A stretch of 64,000 nt of DNA from Psococerastis gibbosa (GCA_963971405.1 OZ020489.1:46268510-46332509), one strand, 5' to 3'. Numbered from the stretch's first letter, positions 54,131 to 64,000 are shown. Notes: generated by a model from the sequence alone, not told the origin. Translations and numbers: made by a program.

Positions 54131-54975
54131 CAAAATCGAATAATATTTACGGAAGTTAGAGTGTTTCCTAAAATCGATATATATACATATATATATACAG
54201 TTTATACAGTATATACATATAATATACAGTTTATACGTATAAAACATTTTGAACGGAGGGAAGTTTTAAGCTGAGGGGGTCTTGAAATGAAACGTTGTGA
54301 AGAAATTTTCGGAAAGTCAAATCTCAATAGGTCTCCCTAAAAAACGAGCATAGGATAAAACATTATGATAGTTTTGCTAATTTTTAGCCAGGCGCGGTAG
54401 CCTACTTGTTTACCACCGTTCCAGTACGTGTTCACTCGTGCCGTACTGCTTCTTTTCATAGCAATTATTTCGCATTAATCTCAGTTCGCTGGCCTTATAC
54501 CGTCCATAATTTGTTATATTGAAAATTTATTAACCCTATTTCATCACTTAATAATAAAATAATTACATGCATTATACAGTGCAATTTCGTTGGAACCTGG
54601 TTTTTCCTACTTTCAAGGTTTGGGGAGCGCTGAATCCAAATTAACCTAATTTGCCTGGAAGAGCGTATTAAAAACTGTTAACGGCTCCCCAAACAGGTGC
54701 AATCATTAATGCAGCAAACTGTAGCAATATCAATAATATAATATATTGTATTATCGAAGCAGTTTCAACTGTTCTGCAGAAAAATATTGAGAGAAACTCC
54801 AAGGAATATAGTAATGTATTATCAATAAAAACTTGAATCCCCGGCGAAAAGCCAATACACAATTATTTATAAAGACTGCCAGGGAAACATGATAACTTGT
54901 TTGGGAAAATACACAATGGCAGAACCGTTCAAACTGGAGAATATCTTACCAACCGTACAACCTAGCTGTTAATAA
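54131..54975. other. Non-coding stretch with a TATACA-type microsatellite
   Basis: AT-rich dinucleotide-like tracts lie near 54178-54240. No gene seen. Confidence 0.5.
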
Positions 54976-56088
54976 GAACTGGTCCGAGTTTACTCGAACA
55001 TGCTTTCCAATTTATCAATTAGCAGATATAGAGAAAATGAGTAATTTCATATAGCAAATAATTTTCCTATGGTATAATTTAAATTTTTTTTATAAATGAT
55101 AGGTACATCCGTAGTGATTTTAGTATAGTTTCAGCTAGAACTCTTACATTATTTATTATTTTTTATCAAAATTTAAGTGGGGCCATGGCCCCCTAGGGGC
55201 CCCCCCCTTCGGTACGCGCCTGACCGGAGGTGAGGTATAACCTCAATATGTTTAAAAATCCTTAAAACACCAATCTAGTGTACGCTGCAACCATTTGGGG
55301 AAGGGGGGGGGGGGTCCAGACCCCTTGGACCCCTCTGGCAACGGCCTATGAAATCCCCTATCCTAAAGCACTGAATTGATCGATGGCATGGCATATTCCA
55401 GATCGGGCAGACCAATACATTACCACACAGTAATAATGGCAGGGCACGCAATGCATTTCAGTTGAATTTTCTATCATTTAAAAAAAAAAAAAAAAAAAAT
55501 ATTGTTGCTCAAAACCAAATATTTCTTTGGAAAAGGAACCTGTCCGGTTTTGTTACTCAATGTATCACCTAAAACACAACTGAAGGTAGAAATTATCGAT
55601 AGAAAGGTTCCGCAGAAAAATTACTTTTCAGTCATTTATCATGATAATTTAGTTAATTTTATTTTTTGTACCCCCAGAAGCATACTATCAAGGGGCAAGC
55701 GACCGCCGCGTTTTATAAACATTAATAACGACTATAATTTGTGAATTTAATAGAAATAGTTGGAGCCGTTTTTGAGAAATAATTTTTTTTAACTTTTTCT
55801 TTAGAATTGAAACCCCCTCAAATTGAGTTAGCCCAAAATAAAATAAAAGTTTCCCGAGGTATGATTTTTGTGAACCTACATGCCAAATTTTATCCAAATT
55901 CCCTGAGTAGTTTGCCCGGACAGACAGAGCGACAGGCAGACAAACAGACAGACATTTCGTAAAAACCAAATCTTTTGGTTCCTGGGACCTGAAAACGTGT
56001 ATAAATTCGTTGAAATCAGGGAATCGAAAATTTGGACCATCACAAAGCTTTCCTTATATACTAAGGCCTACGTATAAATTGGAAAGCA
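54976..56088 (-). mobile_element. Dispersed repeat family A with internal insertion
   Basis: Reverse copy from GAACTGGTCCGAG to ACGTATAAATTGGAAAGC. A segment at about 55085-55225 resembling the interior of the 5729-5910 MITE (ATAGGTACATCCGTAGTGATTT) interrupts it. Confidence 0.6.
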
Positions 56089-57119
56089 ATAATAATAATT
56101 ATTAAGCGTATTTAAAAATACATATATTATTATTGTTATTGTGTATTTAATTTTATTGGAGAAGCTAGAAAAAGGTGAAGTGAAGTTAAGTGAATGTAAA
56201 TTTAAATCAAAGAACCGGTCCGAGTTCAGTCGAACATGCTTTCCTATATTTATCAAATTAGTACATTGGCGTAAATTCCCAAGATTTCTGGGGGGGGGGG
56301 AGCTTTAGGACCCGAAGACTTTGATTCCCCGGAGAAAAAAAATCGATAAATGGGCTCAAATTAGTGAGGTTTTACGAATATTCTACCCCGGAGAAAAAAA
56401 ATTGATAAATGAGCTCAAATTAGTGAGGGTTTACGAAAATTCTACCCTGGAGAAAGGGGGAGTCCGGGGGACTCCCCCAAAGAAAATCTTTGAAAAAATA
56501 GGTCTGAAATATTGGGGTTTTAATTCGGAGGGGGCTTAGCCCAGGACCCCCTATTTACGCCAATGTTTGCAAGCAGAACAAAATTGAGATATTACAACGG
56601 CGAATAAACCTACCATTGAGGGGGGCCCGGGGGTGTCCCCCGTAGAAAAAAATTGGAAAAAATAGCTCTGAAGTATTGGGGTTTTAAGCGTTTTTAGTTA
56701 TATATATTTTTTGTGAAAGTACTTGGTCAATATGTTGATTTTTTTCATGTAAAATAAGCATACTAAGAATTAATTTCCCTTTCATTATTGTGGATAATCT
56801 GCCTTTAGCCTCCATAACGTCTTTGTCACCAAAAATCCTGGGGGGGGGGGGGGCTACGGGTGGACTTATTTACGTCAATGAATTAGTATAGGTACCGAGA
56901 TAAATAATACAATATTTCCATAGTGAATACTTTTCCTACGGTTAAATTTCGGTTGCCTCGAAATTCCCTATCCCAAAGCACTGAATAGATCAATGAGACG
57001 CAGGCCAGCTGTTTTAGAGAAAACAATTGTTTAGCCTTTTTTGCAGTGTTTTGAGAGTGAAACCCCCCTTAAATTGAGTTAGCTCAAGAAAAAAATAATA
57101 ATGGTCCCAAGGTATGAGT
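56089..57119. other. Family A fragments and G-rich repeat debris before Polinton copy 2
   Basis: A family A terminus is at 56213-56270. Short tandem phrases (GGAGAAAAAAAATTGATAAATG) lie near 56330-56420. Family A interior (GGTCCCAAGGTATGAG) runs directly into the Polinton end, so copy 2 inserted into a family A element. Confidence 0.55.
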
Positions 57120-57350
57120 AGTATAGAAAGGGGGTTTCTGGCGCTTACCCCACCCCCCGTCGAGCTACCCCATCTACCCCACCCCCCGTCATGCTACCCC
57201 TCGTGGGTGGTCTGAGTTTCTGGCGCTTACCCCACCCCCCGTCGAGCTACCCCATCTACCCCACCCCCCGTCATGCTACCCCTCGTGGGTGGTCTGAGGT
57301 TCTAGCGCTTATCCCCCCCCGTCGAGACCCGTGGGTGGTCTTTCTATGGC
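57120..57350. repeat. Subterminal tandem units of Polinton copy 2
   Basis: GTTTCTGGCGCTTACC recurs near 57135 and 57218 with a variant at 57301 (period ~83 bp). Units contain GTGGGTGGTC and CCACCCCCCGTC. Confidence 0.85.
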
Positions 57351-57399
57351 ACTATGATTGTTTTATTTTTATTTTTATAATTACTAATTTGTGAGATAC

Positions 57400-57437
<38 letters not shown>

Positions 57438-57610
57438 GTGTTAATTGAATTAAAACATTTCTTTCTTCTTCTTCTTTCTTCTTCGTGGGTGGTCTTTGTA
57501 CCCCGCCGTGCTTATCCCGTTGTCTATCTATCTCTGTACCAGGTGGGTGGTCTATGACGCACCCCCCCCCCCTCCCCGTAGTACAGCGTACATCTAGAAT
57601 GTTCCAAATG

Positions 57611-57719
57611 TGTCGTTACAAAAGGCATCGCCTTGGGTTGAGGAGCTTAGTTGAAGCCAAACCTTCATTCAAGACTCAAGTAATACCACTTTATAAGTAA
57701 AATTGTATAATCTTACAAC
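57611..57719 (+). promoter_or_regulatory. Leader of the 101-aa gene in copy 2
   Basis: Same leader as 23367-23475: AAGGCATCGCCTT hairpin, GGGTTGAGGAGCTTAGTTGAA, ACTTTATAAG, then ATG at 57720. Confidence 0.65.
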
Positions 57720-58025
57720 ATGACATCTCTATTCAATAAAGTTAATGCCATCAACCAAGTAGCCGGGCCTACCATATCAATGCGAAAACTAGTGATTGGA
57801 GTTAAATACCTAATATTGAAAATAGTGCAAATCGAAAAAACAGAATATGGACCAGCTGTAAAAGTCATATTGCGAGGATTGGAAAAAGAAGTCGTGGAAT
57901 GTTTTGTGCCTCAACAATATCTGCCAGCCTTTCAACAAAGTGAAGTTACTCCAGGAGCTGAGATGTATCTTATCGTTTCAAGCCATCGGGGAAAAAATAG
58001 TGTCAACCTACAGATCATAGAATGA
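57720..58025 (+). CDS. Conserved 101-aa Polinton terminal-arm protein, copy 2
   Basis: It differs from the copy 1 protein at one visible residue (Ser20 for Pro). Strand-rich and cysteine-poor, with no signal peptide or membrane segment. It lies just inside the left terminus and is transcribed inward, toward PolB. In copy 1 the same gene sits at the opposite end of the element, so its position here reflects the duplicated arm. Function is unknown. A role at the replicating DNA end is a guess from position and size. Confidence 0.75.
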   Translation: MTSLFNKVNAINQVAGPTISMRKLVIGVKYLILKIVQIEKTEYGPAVKVILRGLEKEVVECFVPQQYLPAFQQSEVTPGAEMYLIVSSHRGKNSVNLQIIE

Positions 58026-58310
58026 ATATTTCATGATGTATTATTATTGTAAACTACAGAAATAATGTAAATATATGAATAATTTCTATATATATTTTGT
58101 TCTTGTTTTATTAATTTCATAACTAGTTTTAAGCTTACAGTTAGATGATGATGAGTATTAAAAACTAATGTTTGAAAGAAACAAGCTATTGCTTCAGTCA
58201 TAATCGAGTACTTGAACGGTGAAGGGTTATCATAATCATAGACTATGAAATGATGTAAATCAAATAATTAAACGAGTACATTAGCTAATTTTAATAAATC
58301 TATCCGAAGC

Positions 58311-58965
58311 ATAGGTTTATGGGAAGTATTGATTTGGTAAATAGTTAACCGTGTGCAGGTTCAAACCTGTTGTGAATCACCAGGTGCATATAACTCTGTA
58401 CAGCCGTCTAATGGTTCAGACAAACAACACATTAATAAATCTACCCCTCGCGGACAGTCCATTGTAAGCTAATGTGATTTTTGTTTTCGTAAATCTATCC
58501 AACACTTATATTGAAGGGAAGTATTGATTTGGTAAACAGAGTGCAGGTTCAAACCTGTTGTGAATCACCAGGTGCATATAACTCTGTACAGCCGTCTAAT
58601 GGTTCAAACAAACAAGCCATTAATAAATCTACCCCTCGCTGACAGTCCATTGTAAGCTAAAGTGATTTTTGTTTTCGTAAATCTATCCAACACTTAGGTT
58701 GAAGGGAAGTATTGATTTGGTAAACAAATAACAGGGTGCAGGTTCAAACCTGTTGTGAATCACCAGGTGCATCCAACACTTAGGTTGAAGGGAAGTATTG
58801 ATTTGGTAAACAGAGTGCAGGTTCAAACCTGTTGTGAATCACCAGGTGCATATAACTCTGTACAGCCGTCTTATGGCTCAAACAAACAAGCCATTGATAA
58901 GTCTACCCCTCGCTGACAGTCCATTGTAAGCTAAAGTGATTTTTGTTTTTGCATTAGTTGCAATC
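58311..58965. repeat. ~187-bp tandem units in the copy 2 left arm (about four)
   Basis: CAGGTTCAAACCTGTTGTG recurs near 58356, 58544, 58738 and 58816. One unit is shortened, so the arrays differ between copies (two units in copy 1). Confidence 0.85.
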
Positions 58966-59023
58966 GATCGTTAGAAAATGAATGGTGTCTTAACAACATA
59001 TTATCCGCTTCGTGATGGACAAT

Positions 59024-59166
59024 CTATCCCTGTACCCTTACCATCTATCCTTAGTGGGTGGTCGTCGCTACAAAAGGCATCGCCTTGGGTTGAGGAGCTT
59101 AGTTGAAACCGAACCTTCATTCGCGTAGTACCACTTCATTGTAGTGAATTTGTGTAATCGTACAGC
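59024..59166 (+). promoter_or_regulatory. PolB leader, a second left-end-like sequence
   Basis: After the arm junction come TAGTGGGTGGTCGTC (a terminal-unit motif), AAGGCATCGCCTT, GGGTTGAGGAGCTTAGTTGAA and GTGTAATCGTACAGC, then the PolB ATG at 59167. It is about 85% like the 101-aa gene leader by eye. It probably contains the native PolB promoter and 5' UTR. Confidence 0.6.
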
Positions 59167-62100
59167 ATGGAATCGAAGAAAAGGAAACTGAACGCGAGGG
59201 AATATGTGTGTAGAATATGTGCTGTGAGTTTCACACTAAATTGTCATTTGAAAAGGCATGCTATAAACAAACATGGAGTTAGTATTATACCGTGCAAAAA
59301 ATGTAAAGCTACATTCACATGCAGAGAGGACCTATCTCATCATATATTGCAGCGGCATACATCAGCTAATCGCGGGAAGGAAACTGAACAAATCACCCCA
59401 AAACTGACATCTGCTGGGAATGGAGAGGACTGCAAGGCATGCGGGGGCAAAATCAACAACTCCAGTCCACTTACAGTTCTGTGTAAAGAATGTTCATCTA
59501 TCTTTTCGTGTAAGTATGAGAATCCTGTATCTGTTAAAACCCTTGAGTGTAAATATATTTGTGAATTCTGTTCGGTCCCTTTTGCTCGGAAGTATAGTTT
59601 GAAAGTCCACATATTAAGCATACATATTATTAATTGTTTGAATTGCAAGAAATTGTTTATGAGGGAAGATTTTACTAATCATAAGAATAATTGCACAATT
59701 ATGAGCGGGGGAGCACTATCCAACGAGGAGAACTTTTTATGCAAAACATCTATAGCTCTAGATGGTGTAGTAAAACAATACAATTATAAAAACATAACCA
59801 TACATGATCCCGTTGTATATTTAAATAATATGGAAGGTGAGGTTGATTCTATTACAACTGAAAACATTAAACTTTTTAATGCAATTAAATGGTATGTAGC
59901 CTTACACATTAAATTTGAACGCGGACCCGACAATAATAAAAACTATACTGAAGCATGGTTTCATGCTAAAAACGAACAACTTTTCCTCACTGATGACTCC
60001 ACAATAAAATATCAACAAATGATTGAACAAATTTTAGTAAAAATAGATAAATTTCAAGCAATGGGAAGCGGGTGGGTGTTGAAATCTTTAAAACGTTTTG
60101 TTATTTTTATTGCTGAATATAATCCATGCAGTGGTAGTAGTTACATCCCTTTACCCAAAAAAATCTATAACACTAAAGCAGTAATCAATATTAAAAATGA
60201 CGATCTCAAATGTTTTATATGGTCAATTTTAGCATACTTACATCCAGTAAGTCGGGATGCTCAGCGGGTTTATAATTATAAAAAGTATGAAAAAGAGTTA
60301 GATATGAGTGGTATAACTTACCCAGTATCTTTGCAAGTCATTTCAAAATTTGAAAAAAATAATAATATTGGAGTAAATGTGTTTGGTTATGATCACAGAC
60401 TGTACCCATTATATTTATCACAAAGTCACCATTATAATAAGCAGGTGGATCTGCTTTACATAACGGAAGACGAAAATTCACATTATTGTCTTATTAAAAA
60501 TTTCAACAAACTTAATTTCTCAATCACTAAACATAAGGAACAAAAGTTTTATTGTCGTTGGTGCATACACGCCTTTAGTAGTGCTGAACGCTTACATGAA
60601 CATAAGCCACTCTGCTCAAGACATGATCCTCAAAAAACCACATTTCCAATTAAGGAGAAAAGCACTATGAAATTTGATAAGGCACAATATATGATCCCTG
60701 TAGCATATAGAATATATGCCGATTTCGAGAGCATTCTCAGTCCCGTTGAAGGGACTATTTGTAACACTGAAAAATTATCTGCACATATACCATCAGGGTT
60801 TTGTTATGTTGTTGTAGATATCAATGGGAATAAGTTTAAAGAACCGGTAGTTTACAGGGGAGCCAATGCTGTTGATGTGTTTTTGAAATCGTTATTAAAT
60901 GTTAAGGATGAAATTTTAAACATTTATAAAAATATTAAAGCAGTAATTATGACTGATAAGGATAGAGAAAATTTTAAAAACTCTGTCATTTGTAATGTTT
61001 GTCAAAAACCACTAGGAAATGATCGTGTAATAGACCACTGTCATATAACGGGAAAATATAGACAAGCATTACATAATGTTTGTAATATGAGCAATTTTCG
61101 AACTCCAAAACATATCCCCGTTTTTATGCATAACTTAAAACGTTATGATGGTCATCTTATCATGGAAGGGGTTGGGAAACTAAAAAATATGAAAATTACT
61201 TGTATAGCTAAAACTATGGAGGAATATATAGCCTTTAGTATTGGAGAGTTACGCTTTTTAGACACTTATCAATTTATGGCCTCCTCTTTAGATTCATTAG
61301 TTAAAAATCTTGTTGATGCGGATAAAAATAAATTTAAAATTATGAAAACATGTTTTGTGGGTGAAAAATTAGACTTGATGTTGAGGAAGGGTGTCTTCCC
61401 CTATGAATATATAACGCACGAATCAAAATTTAATGAGGAACACTTACCTCCAATTGATGCATTTTTTAGTCAATTAACTCAAGAGGGGATTTCACAAGAA
61501 AAATATGAACATGCTCAAAGGGTGTGGAATGCTTTTAGTATAAAGAATTTAGGAGAATACCAAGACTTGTATGTATTAACAGACACCCTTCTCCTTTGCG
61601 ATGTTTTTGAAGCCTTTAGAGCCTTATGTTTTGAAAACGATAACCTCGAAATTTGTCACATGTACACAGCACCAGGGCTAGCTCTTCAGAGCTGTCTGAA
61701 AATGACAGGAGTAGAACTTGAGCTATTGAGCGAACCTGATATGTATTTGTTTTGTGAGGCTGGGATTCGCGGGGGTATAAGTATGATTTCAAAAAGATTT
61801 GCGGAAAGCAACAATAAATACTTAAAAAAATTTGACTCAGATAAGCCATCCAAATTTATAGTATATTGGGATTGCACTAACTTATACGGACATGCGATGC
61901 GTCAATTTTTACCTATTAGTGGGTTTCGCTGGATGGAGGAGGAAGAAATCAAAAACTTTAATGTAATGCTCGCACCTGATGAGGGCGATGATGGGTTCAT
62001 ATTACAGGTGGACATGGAATATCCACAAAAATTACATGATTTACATAATGAATACCCACTAGCAGCTGAACATTGTGTTGTAACATCAGACATGATTTCC

Positions 62101-63147
62101 CCCTATTGTAAGGAATTTCTCGCTGAAAATGATATATCTTTAACATCCAACATCTCAAAGCTTATTCCCAACTTAAACGATAAACACAACTATATAATAC
62201 ATTATCGAAATTTGAAGCAATGTTTAGAATTGGGATTAAAATTAAAATGTATACATAAAATTTTAGCTTTTAAGCAAAGCGCTTGGATGCGACCCTTTAT
62301 CGATTTTAACACAGAAAAACGGAAATTAGCTTGTAATGATTTCGAGAAGGATTTTTATAAATTGAAAATTAATAGTATGTATGGGAAGACAATGGAGAAT
62401 GTTAGAAATCACGCAAAATTAGAGTTAGTTAACACTGCCAAACGAGCTCGTAAACTTATCTCATCCCCTGCATTTAAAGATTTTAAGATTTTTTCCAACG
62501 ATTTAATAGCAGTCCGGTCAAAAAAAACTAATATTTTGCTAAACAAGCCAATATTTATTGGCCTAACCGTTCTCGAACTATCCAAGGTAGTTATGTATGA
62601 ATTTCATTATAACTTTGTAAAACAAATGTATGGTGATAAAGCTGCACTGATTTTAACAGATACAGATTCGCTCGTTTATGAGGTTGAGAGTGATGATTTG
62701 TACACTGATTTAAAACCATATCCCCATTTATTTGATAACTCAGTATATCCTCCGAACCATCTCTTATACAATATTGAAAATAAAAAGAAAGTGGGAACGT
62801 TCAAAGATGAAAATGCTCAATCTCACATTTTACAATGTGTTGCTTTACGCCCAAAATTGTATTCCCTTTTAGAGGAGGGAAAGGAGAAGAAAGTGGGCAA
62901 AGGTATAGTTCGTTCAACCCTTAAACATCATATTAACCATCAAGACTATTACAATACCTTATTTAAGCCTTGCATAGCAAAAGACTCACGTAAACCAATG
63001 TTCCGTATTCAAAGTAGAGATCATAAGCTTTTTACAATTAAACAGCAAAAAGTCACTCTTAGTCCTTATGATGATAAACGGTATGTGTGTCGTAATGGAA
63101 TTGATAGTTTAGCTCATGGTCATTATCGCATTATAGATATGTCTTAG
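59167..63147 (+). CDS. polB: Polinton protein-primed DNA polymerase B, full length
   Basis: 1326 aa. The N-terminal ~180 residues hold C2H2/C2C2-like zinc fingers: C15/C18/H31/H36, C43/C46/H59/H64, a CKACGG...CKEC pair (~88-115), CEFC...H (~131-152) and CLNC...H (~157-176). Then CRWCIHAF (~462), exonuclease YADFES (~517), endonuclease VII-like CNVCQ...DHCHITGKYR (~607-642), palm motif A DCTNLYG (~900), motif B NSMYGKT (~1067) and motif C DTDS (~1162). It copies the linear element DNA from a protein primer. The zinc array may bind the DNA ends. All polymerase motifs are intact, and the ATG directly follows the conserved leader. Confidence 0.95.
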   Translation: MESKKRKLNAREYVCRICAVSFTLNCHLKRHAINKHGVSIIPCKKCKATFTCREDLSHHILQRHTSANRGKETEQITPKLTSAGNGEDCKACGGKINNSSPLTVLCKECSSIFSCKYENPVSVKTLECKYICEFCSVPFARKYSLKVHILSIHIINCLNCKKLFMREDFTNHKNNCTIMSGGALSNEENFLCKTSIALDGVVKQYNYKNITIHDPVVYLNNMEGEVDSITTENIKLFNAIKWYVALHIKFERGPDNNKNYTEAWFHAKNEQLFLTDDSTIKYQQMIEQILVKIDKFQAMGSGWVLKSLKRFVIFIAEYNPCSGSSYIPLPKKIYNTKAVINIKNDDLKCFIWSILAYLHPVSRDAQRVYNYKKYEKELDMSGITYPVSLQVISKFEKNNNIGVNVFGYDHRLYPLYLSQSHHYNKQVDLLYITEDENSHYCLIKNFNKLNFSITKHKEQKFYCRWCIHAFSSAERLHEHKPLCSRHDPQKTTFPIKEKSTMKFDKAQYMIPVAYRIYADFESILSPVEGTICNTEKLSAHIPSGFCYVVVDINGNKFKEPVVYRGANAVDVFLKSLLNVKDEILNIYKNIKAVIMTDKDRENFKNSVICNVCQKPLGNDRVIDHCHITGKYRQALHNVCNMSNFRTPKHIPVFMHNLKRYDGHLIMEGVGKLKNMKITCIAKTMEEYIAFSIGELRFLDTYQFMASSLDSLVKNLVDADKNKFKIMKTCFVGEKLDLMLRKGVFPYEYITHESKFNEEHLPPIDAFFSQLTQEGISQEKYEHAQRVWNAFSIKNLGEYQDLYVLTDTLLLCDVFEAFRALCFENDNLEICHMYTAPGLALQSCLKMTGVELELLSEPDMYLFCEAGIRGGISMISKRFAESNNKYLKKFDSDKPSKFIVYWDCTNLYGHAMRQFLPISGFRWMEEEEIKNFNVMLAPDEGDDGFILQVDMEYPQKLHDLHNEYPLAAEHCVVTSDMISPYCKEFLAENDISLTSNISKLIPNLNDKHNYIIHYRNLKQCLELGLKLKCIHKILAFKQSAWMRPFIDFNTEKRKLACNDFEKDFYKLKINSMYGKTMENVRNHAKLELVNTAKRARKLISSPAFKDFKIFSNDLIAVRSKKTNILLNKPIFIGLTVLELSKVVMYEFHYNFVKQMYGDKAALILTDTDSLVYEVESDDLYTDLKPYPHLFDNSVYPPNHLLYNIENKKKVGTFKDENAQSHILQCVALRPKLYSLLEEGKEKKVGKGIVRSTLKHHINHQDYYNTLFKPCIAKDSRKPMFRIQSRDHKLFTIKQQKVTLSPYDDKRYVCRNGIDSLAHGHYRIIDMS

Positions 63148-63386
63148 GTTTAAAAGTTTGTTTTAAGTGATTGTATGTAAAGACATTGATTTCTTTTAAA
63201 ATATGTGTATTATAAAATTTGTATATCATAAAATGGTTTACATTCGTTTAGCTCATGGTCATTATTGTATTATAGATAAGTCTTAGGCTTAAAAGCTTGT
63301 TTTAAGTGATTATATGAAAAGACATTGATTTCTTTTAAAATATGTGTATTATAAAATTATTATATCATAAAATGGTTTACATTCAT
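63109..63386 (+). repeat. Tandem duplication of PolB 3' end, copy 2
   Basis: Same 139-bp duplication as 15322-15599 in copy 1 (TTAGCTCATGGTCATTAT at 63109 and 63248). Confidence 0.88.
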
Positions 63387-64000
63387 TTACAATAGTTGAT
63401 GTACAATACCAGTTAAAGGTACATATTCATATAAGCAGTCGCTGATGAGTAGACAGTAGGCATTCATTTTATTAGGGAAATTAGTTTGGCCATGAATTTC
63501 CAAACGTATGTCAACACCACCTGTTTTAATGAGCTCATTCTGTCGCGAGCAGTCAATAATCCAAATCGGGTATGAATTTAGAAATTCACTACGGGAAACG
63601 TTTGGGGCTGCTTCATCCTGCATGTAGTAGTGTTTCCGGAAATTGAGAAAATTTTCATACAACACAGCGACAGCCTTTTTGTTGAAGTTCGCCTGTAGCG
63701 GATGGTATGGATAGCATTCTGAGCCGAGGAATAGTTGCATTTGTTGTATAGCACATTGATCGAAGGCACTAGCGTCTTTCGTAATATCATCCGCTCGGGC
63801 AGCTTGGAAGCCAATAATAGCAAACCGTGGTTTTTCACTTGAAGAAATCATGCGCACAGGCCAATTAATTGATGATGTTGATGAGGGAATGTTTGGATAT
63901 TCATACAGTTGCCATGTTCGAAAGCCAATAGGCAACCGCACGTTTTCCCTTAGTACACTCAGCAATTCAAGACGTTGGCTATCACTCACACTTACGAAAG
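63387..64000 (-). CDS. MCP: Polinton major capsid protein, C-terminal part (cut by window edge)
   Basis: About 204 C-terminal residues of the protein at 15600-16814, with the same GGVDIRLEIHGQTNFP and CLYEYVPLTG endings. The frame is open to the right edge, and the N-terminal half lies beyond it. Protein differences from copy 1 are few or none in this part. Confidence 0.88.
   Translation of the reverse strand, partial: FVSVSDSQRLELLSVLRENVRLPIGFRTWQLYEYPNIPSSTSSINWPVRMISSSEKPRFAIIGFQAARADDITKDASAFDQCAIQQMQLFLGSECYPYHPLQANFNKKAVAVLYENFLNFRKHYYMQDEAAPNVSRSEFLNSYPIWIIDCSRQNELIKTGGVDIRLEIHGQTNFPNKMNAYCLLISDCLYEYVPLTGIVHQLL

Larger units (their letters stand above)
57120..59023. repeat. Left arm of Polinton copy 2, inverted match to copy 1 right arm
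   Basis: The segment is the reverse complement of copy 1's right end (22338-24111) with small indels: terminus, subunits, 101-aa gene, ~187-bp repeats, and the first ~15 codons of the 233-aa gene (ATG at 58978). The match stops near 59023 after GATGGACAA, where a different left-end sequence begins. Confidence 0.85.
57120..64000 (+). mobile_element. Polinton/Maverick (adintovirus-like) copy 2, runs off the window
   Basis: The terminus AGTATAGAAAG starts at 57120 after host bases ATGAGT (57114-57119). Contents: left arm with the 101-aa gene, full-length PolB, then the start of the minus-strand virion block (major capsid). PolB and capsid sequences are nearly identical to copy 1, at a constant offset of 47787 bp from PolB to the window end. 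No stop or frameshift is visible. The right half lies beyond the window. Confidence 0.95.

Noticed and set aside
58311..58965. CRISPR array in the Polinton arm repeats
   Set aside because: Units are ~187-bp tandem repeats with no short-repeat/unique-spacer pattern; eukaryotic context.

Overview
The window is a piece of an arthropod nuclear genome, almost certainly an insect. The evidence is an array of the insect telomeric unit TTAGG (8396-8480), one exon of a Pax6 (eyeless/toy-type) gene with canonical splice sites (51096-51251), a tRNA-derived SINE, a complete BEL/Pao retrotransposon, Ty3/Gypsy and LINE remnants and two Polinton/Maverick (adintovirus-like) elements. The species cannot be named from the sequence. 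Almost all recognisable coding sequence belongs to mobile elements. The only host coding sequence I can support is the Pax6 exon.

Layout. 1-1347: 5' end of a Ty3/Gypsy element on the minus strand (LTR, primer-binding region, leader minisatellite, start of Gag). 1348-6430: AT-rich non-coding DNA with two hAT-like non-autonomous elements. 6431-8395: broken LINE reverse transcriptase that runs directly into 17 TTAGG units. 8481-11084: a ~740-bp satellite with a second TTAGG tract at a monomer boundary, then an inverted satellite segment and a 200-N gap. 11285-11865: a ~148-bp tandem repeat. 12259-24111: Polinton copy 1. Its left end is lost, so PolB lacks its first ~292 residues. It still carries PolB, major and minor capsid proteins, maturation protease, PLA2 protein, packaging ATPase, a DUF8207-like protein, chromodomain integrase and three proteins of unknown function. 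24112-42420: dispersed repeats, MITEs, SINEs, LINE fragments, a long hairpin and a cluster of GC-rich hairpins. 42429-48161: complete BEL/Pao element with LTRs and a 5-bp target duplication. 48162-57119: repeats around the Pax6 exon. 57120-64000: Polinton copy 2, nearly identical to copy 1, with full-length PolB, running off the right edge inside the major capsid gene.

How the genes work together. The Polinton genes form a virion-and-transposition set. Protein-primed PolB replicates the linear DNA. The integrase inserts it, leaving 6-bp duplications in this class. The two jelly-roll capsid proteins, protease, PLA2 protein and ATPase would build, mature and fill a particle.

The most unusual structure is the left end of Polinton copy 2. 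It is a ~1.9-kb inverted copy of what is the right end in copy 1. It carries the 101-aa gene and the first ~15 codons of the neighbouring gene, joined directly to a second, older-looking left-end leader in front of PolB. This suggests arm capture, or terminal duplication, during replication or repair.
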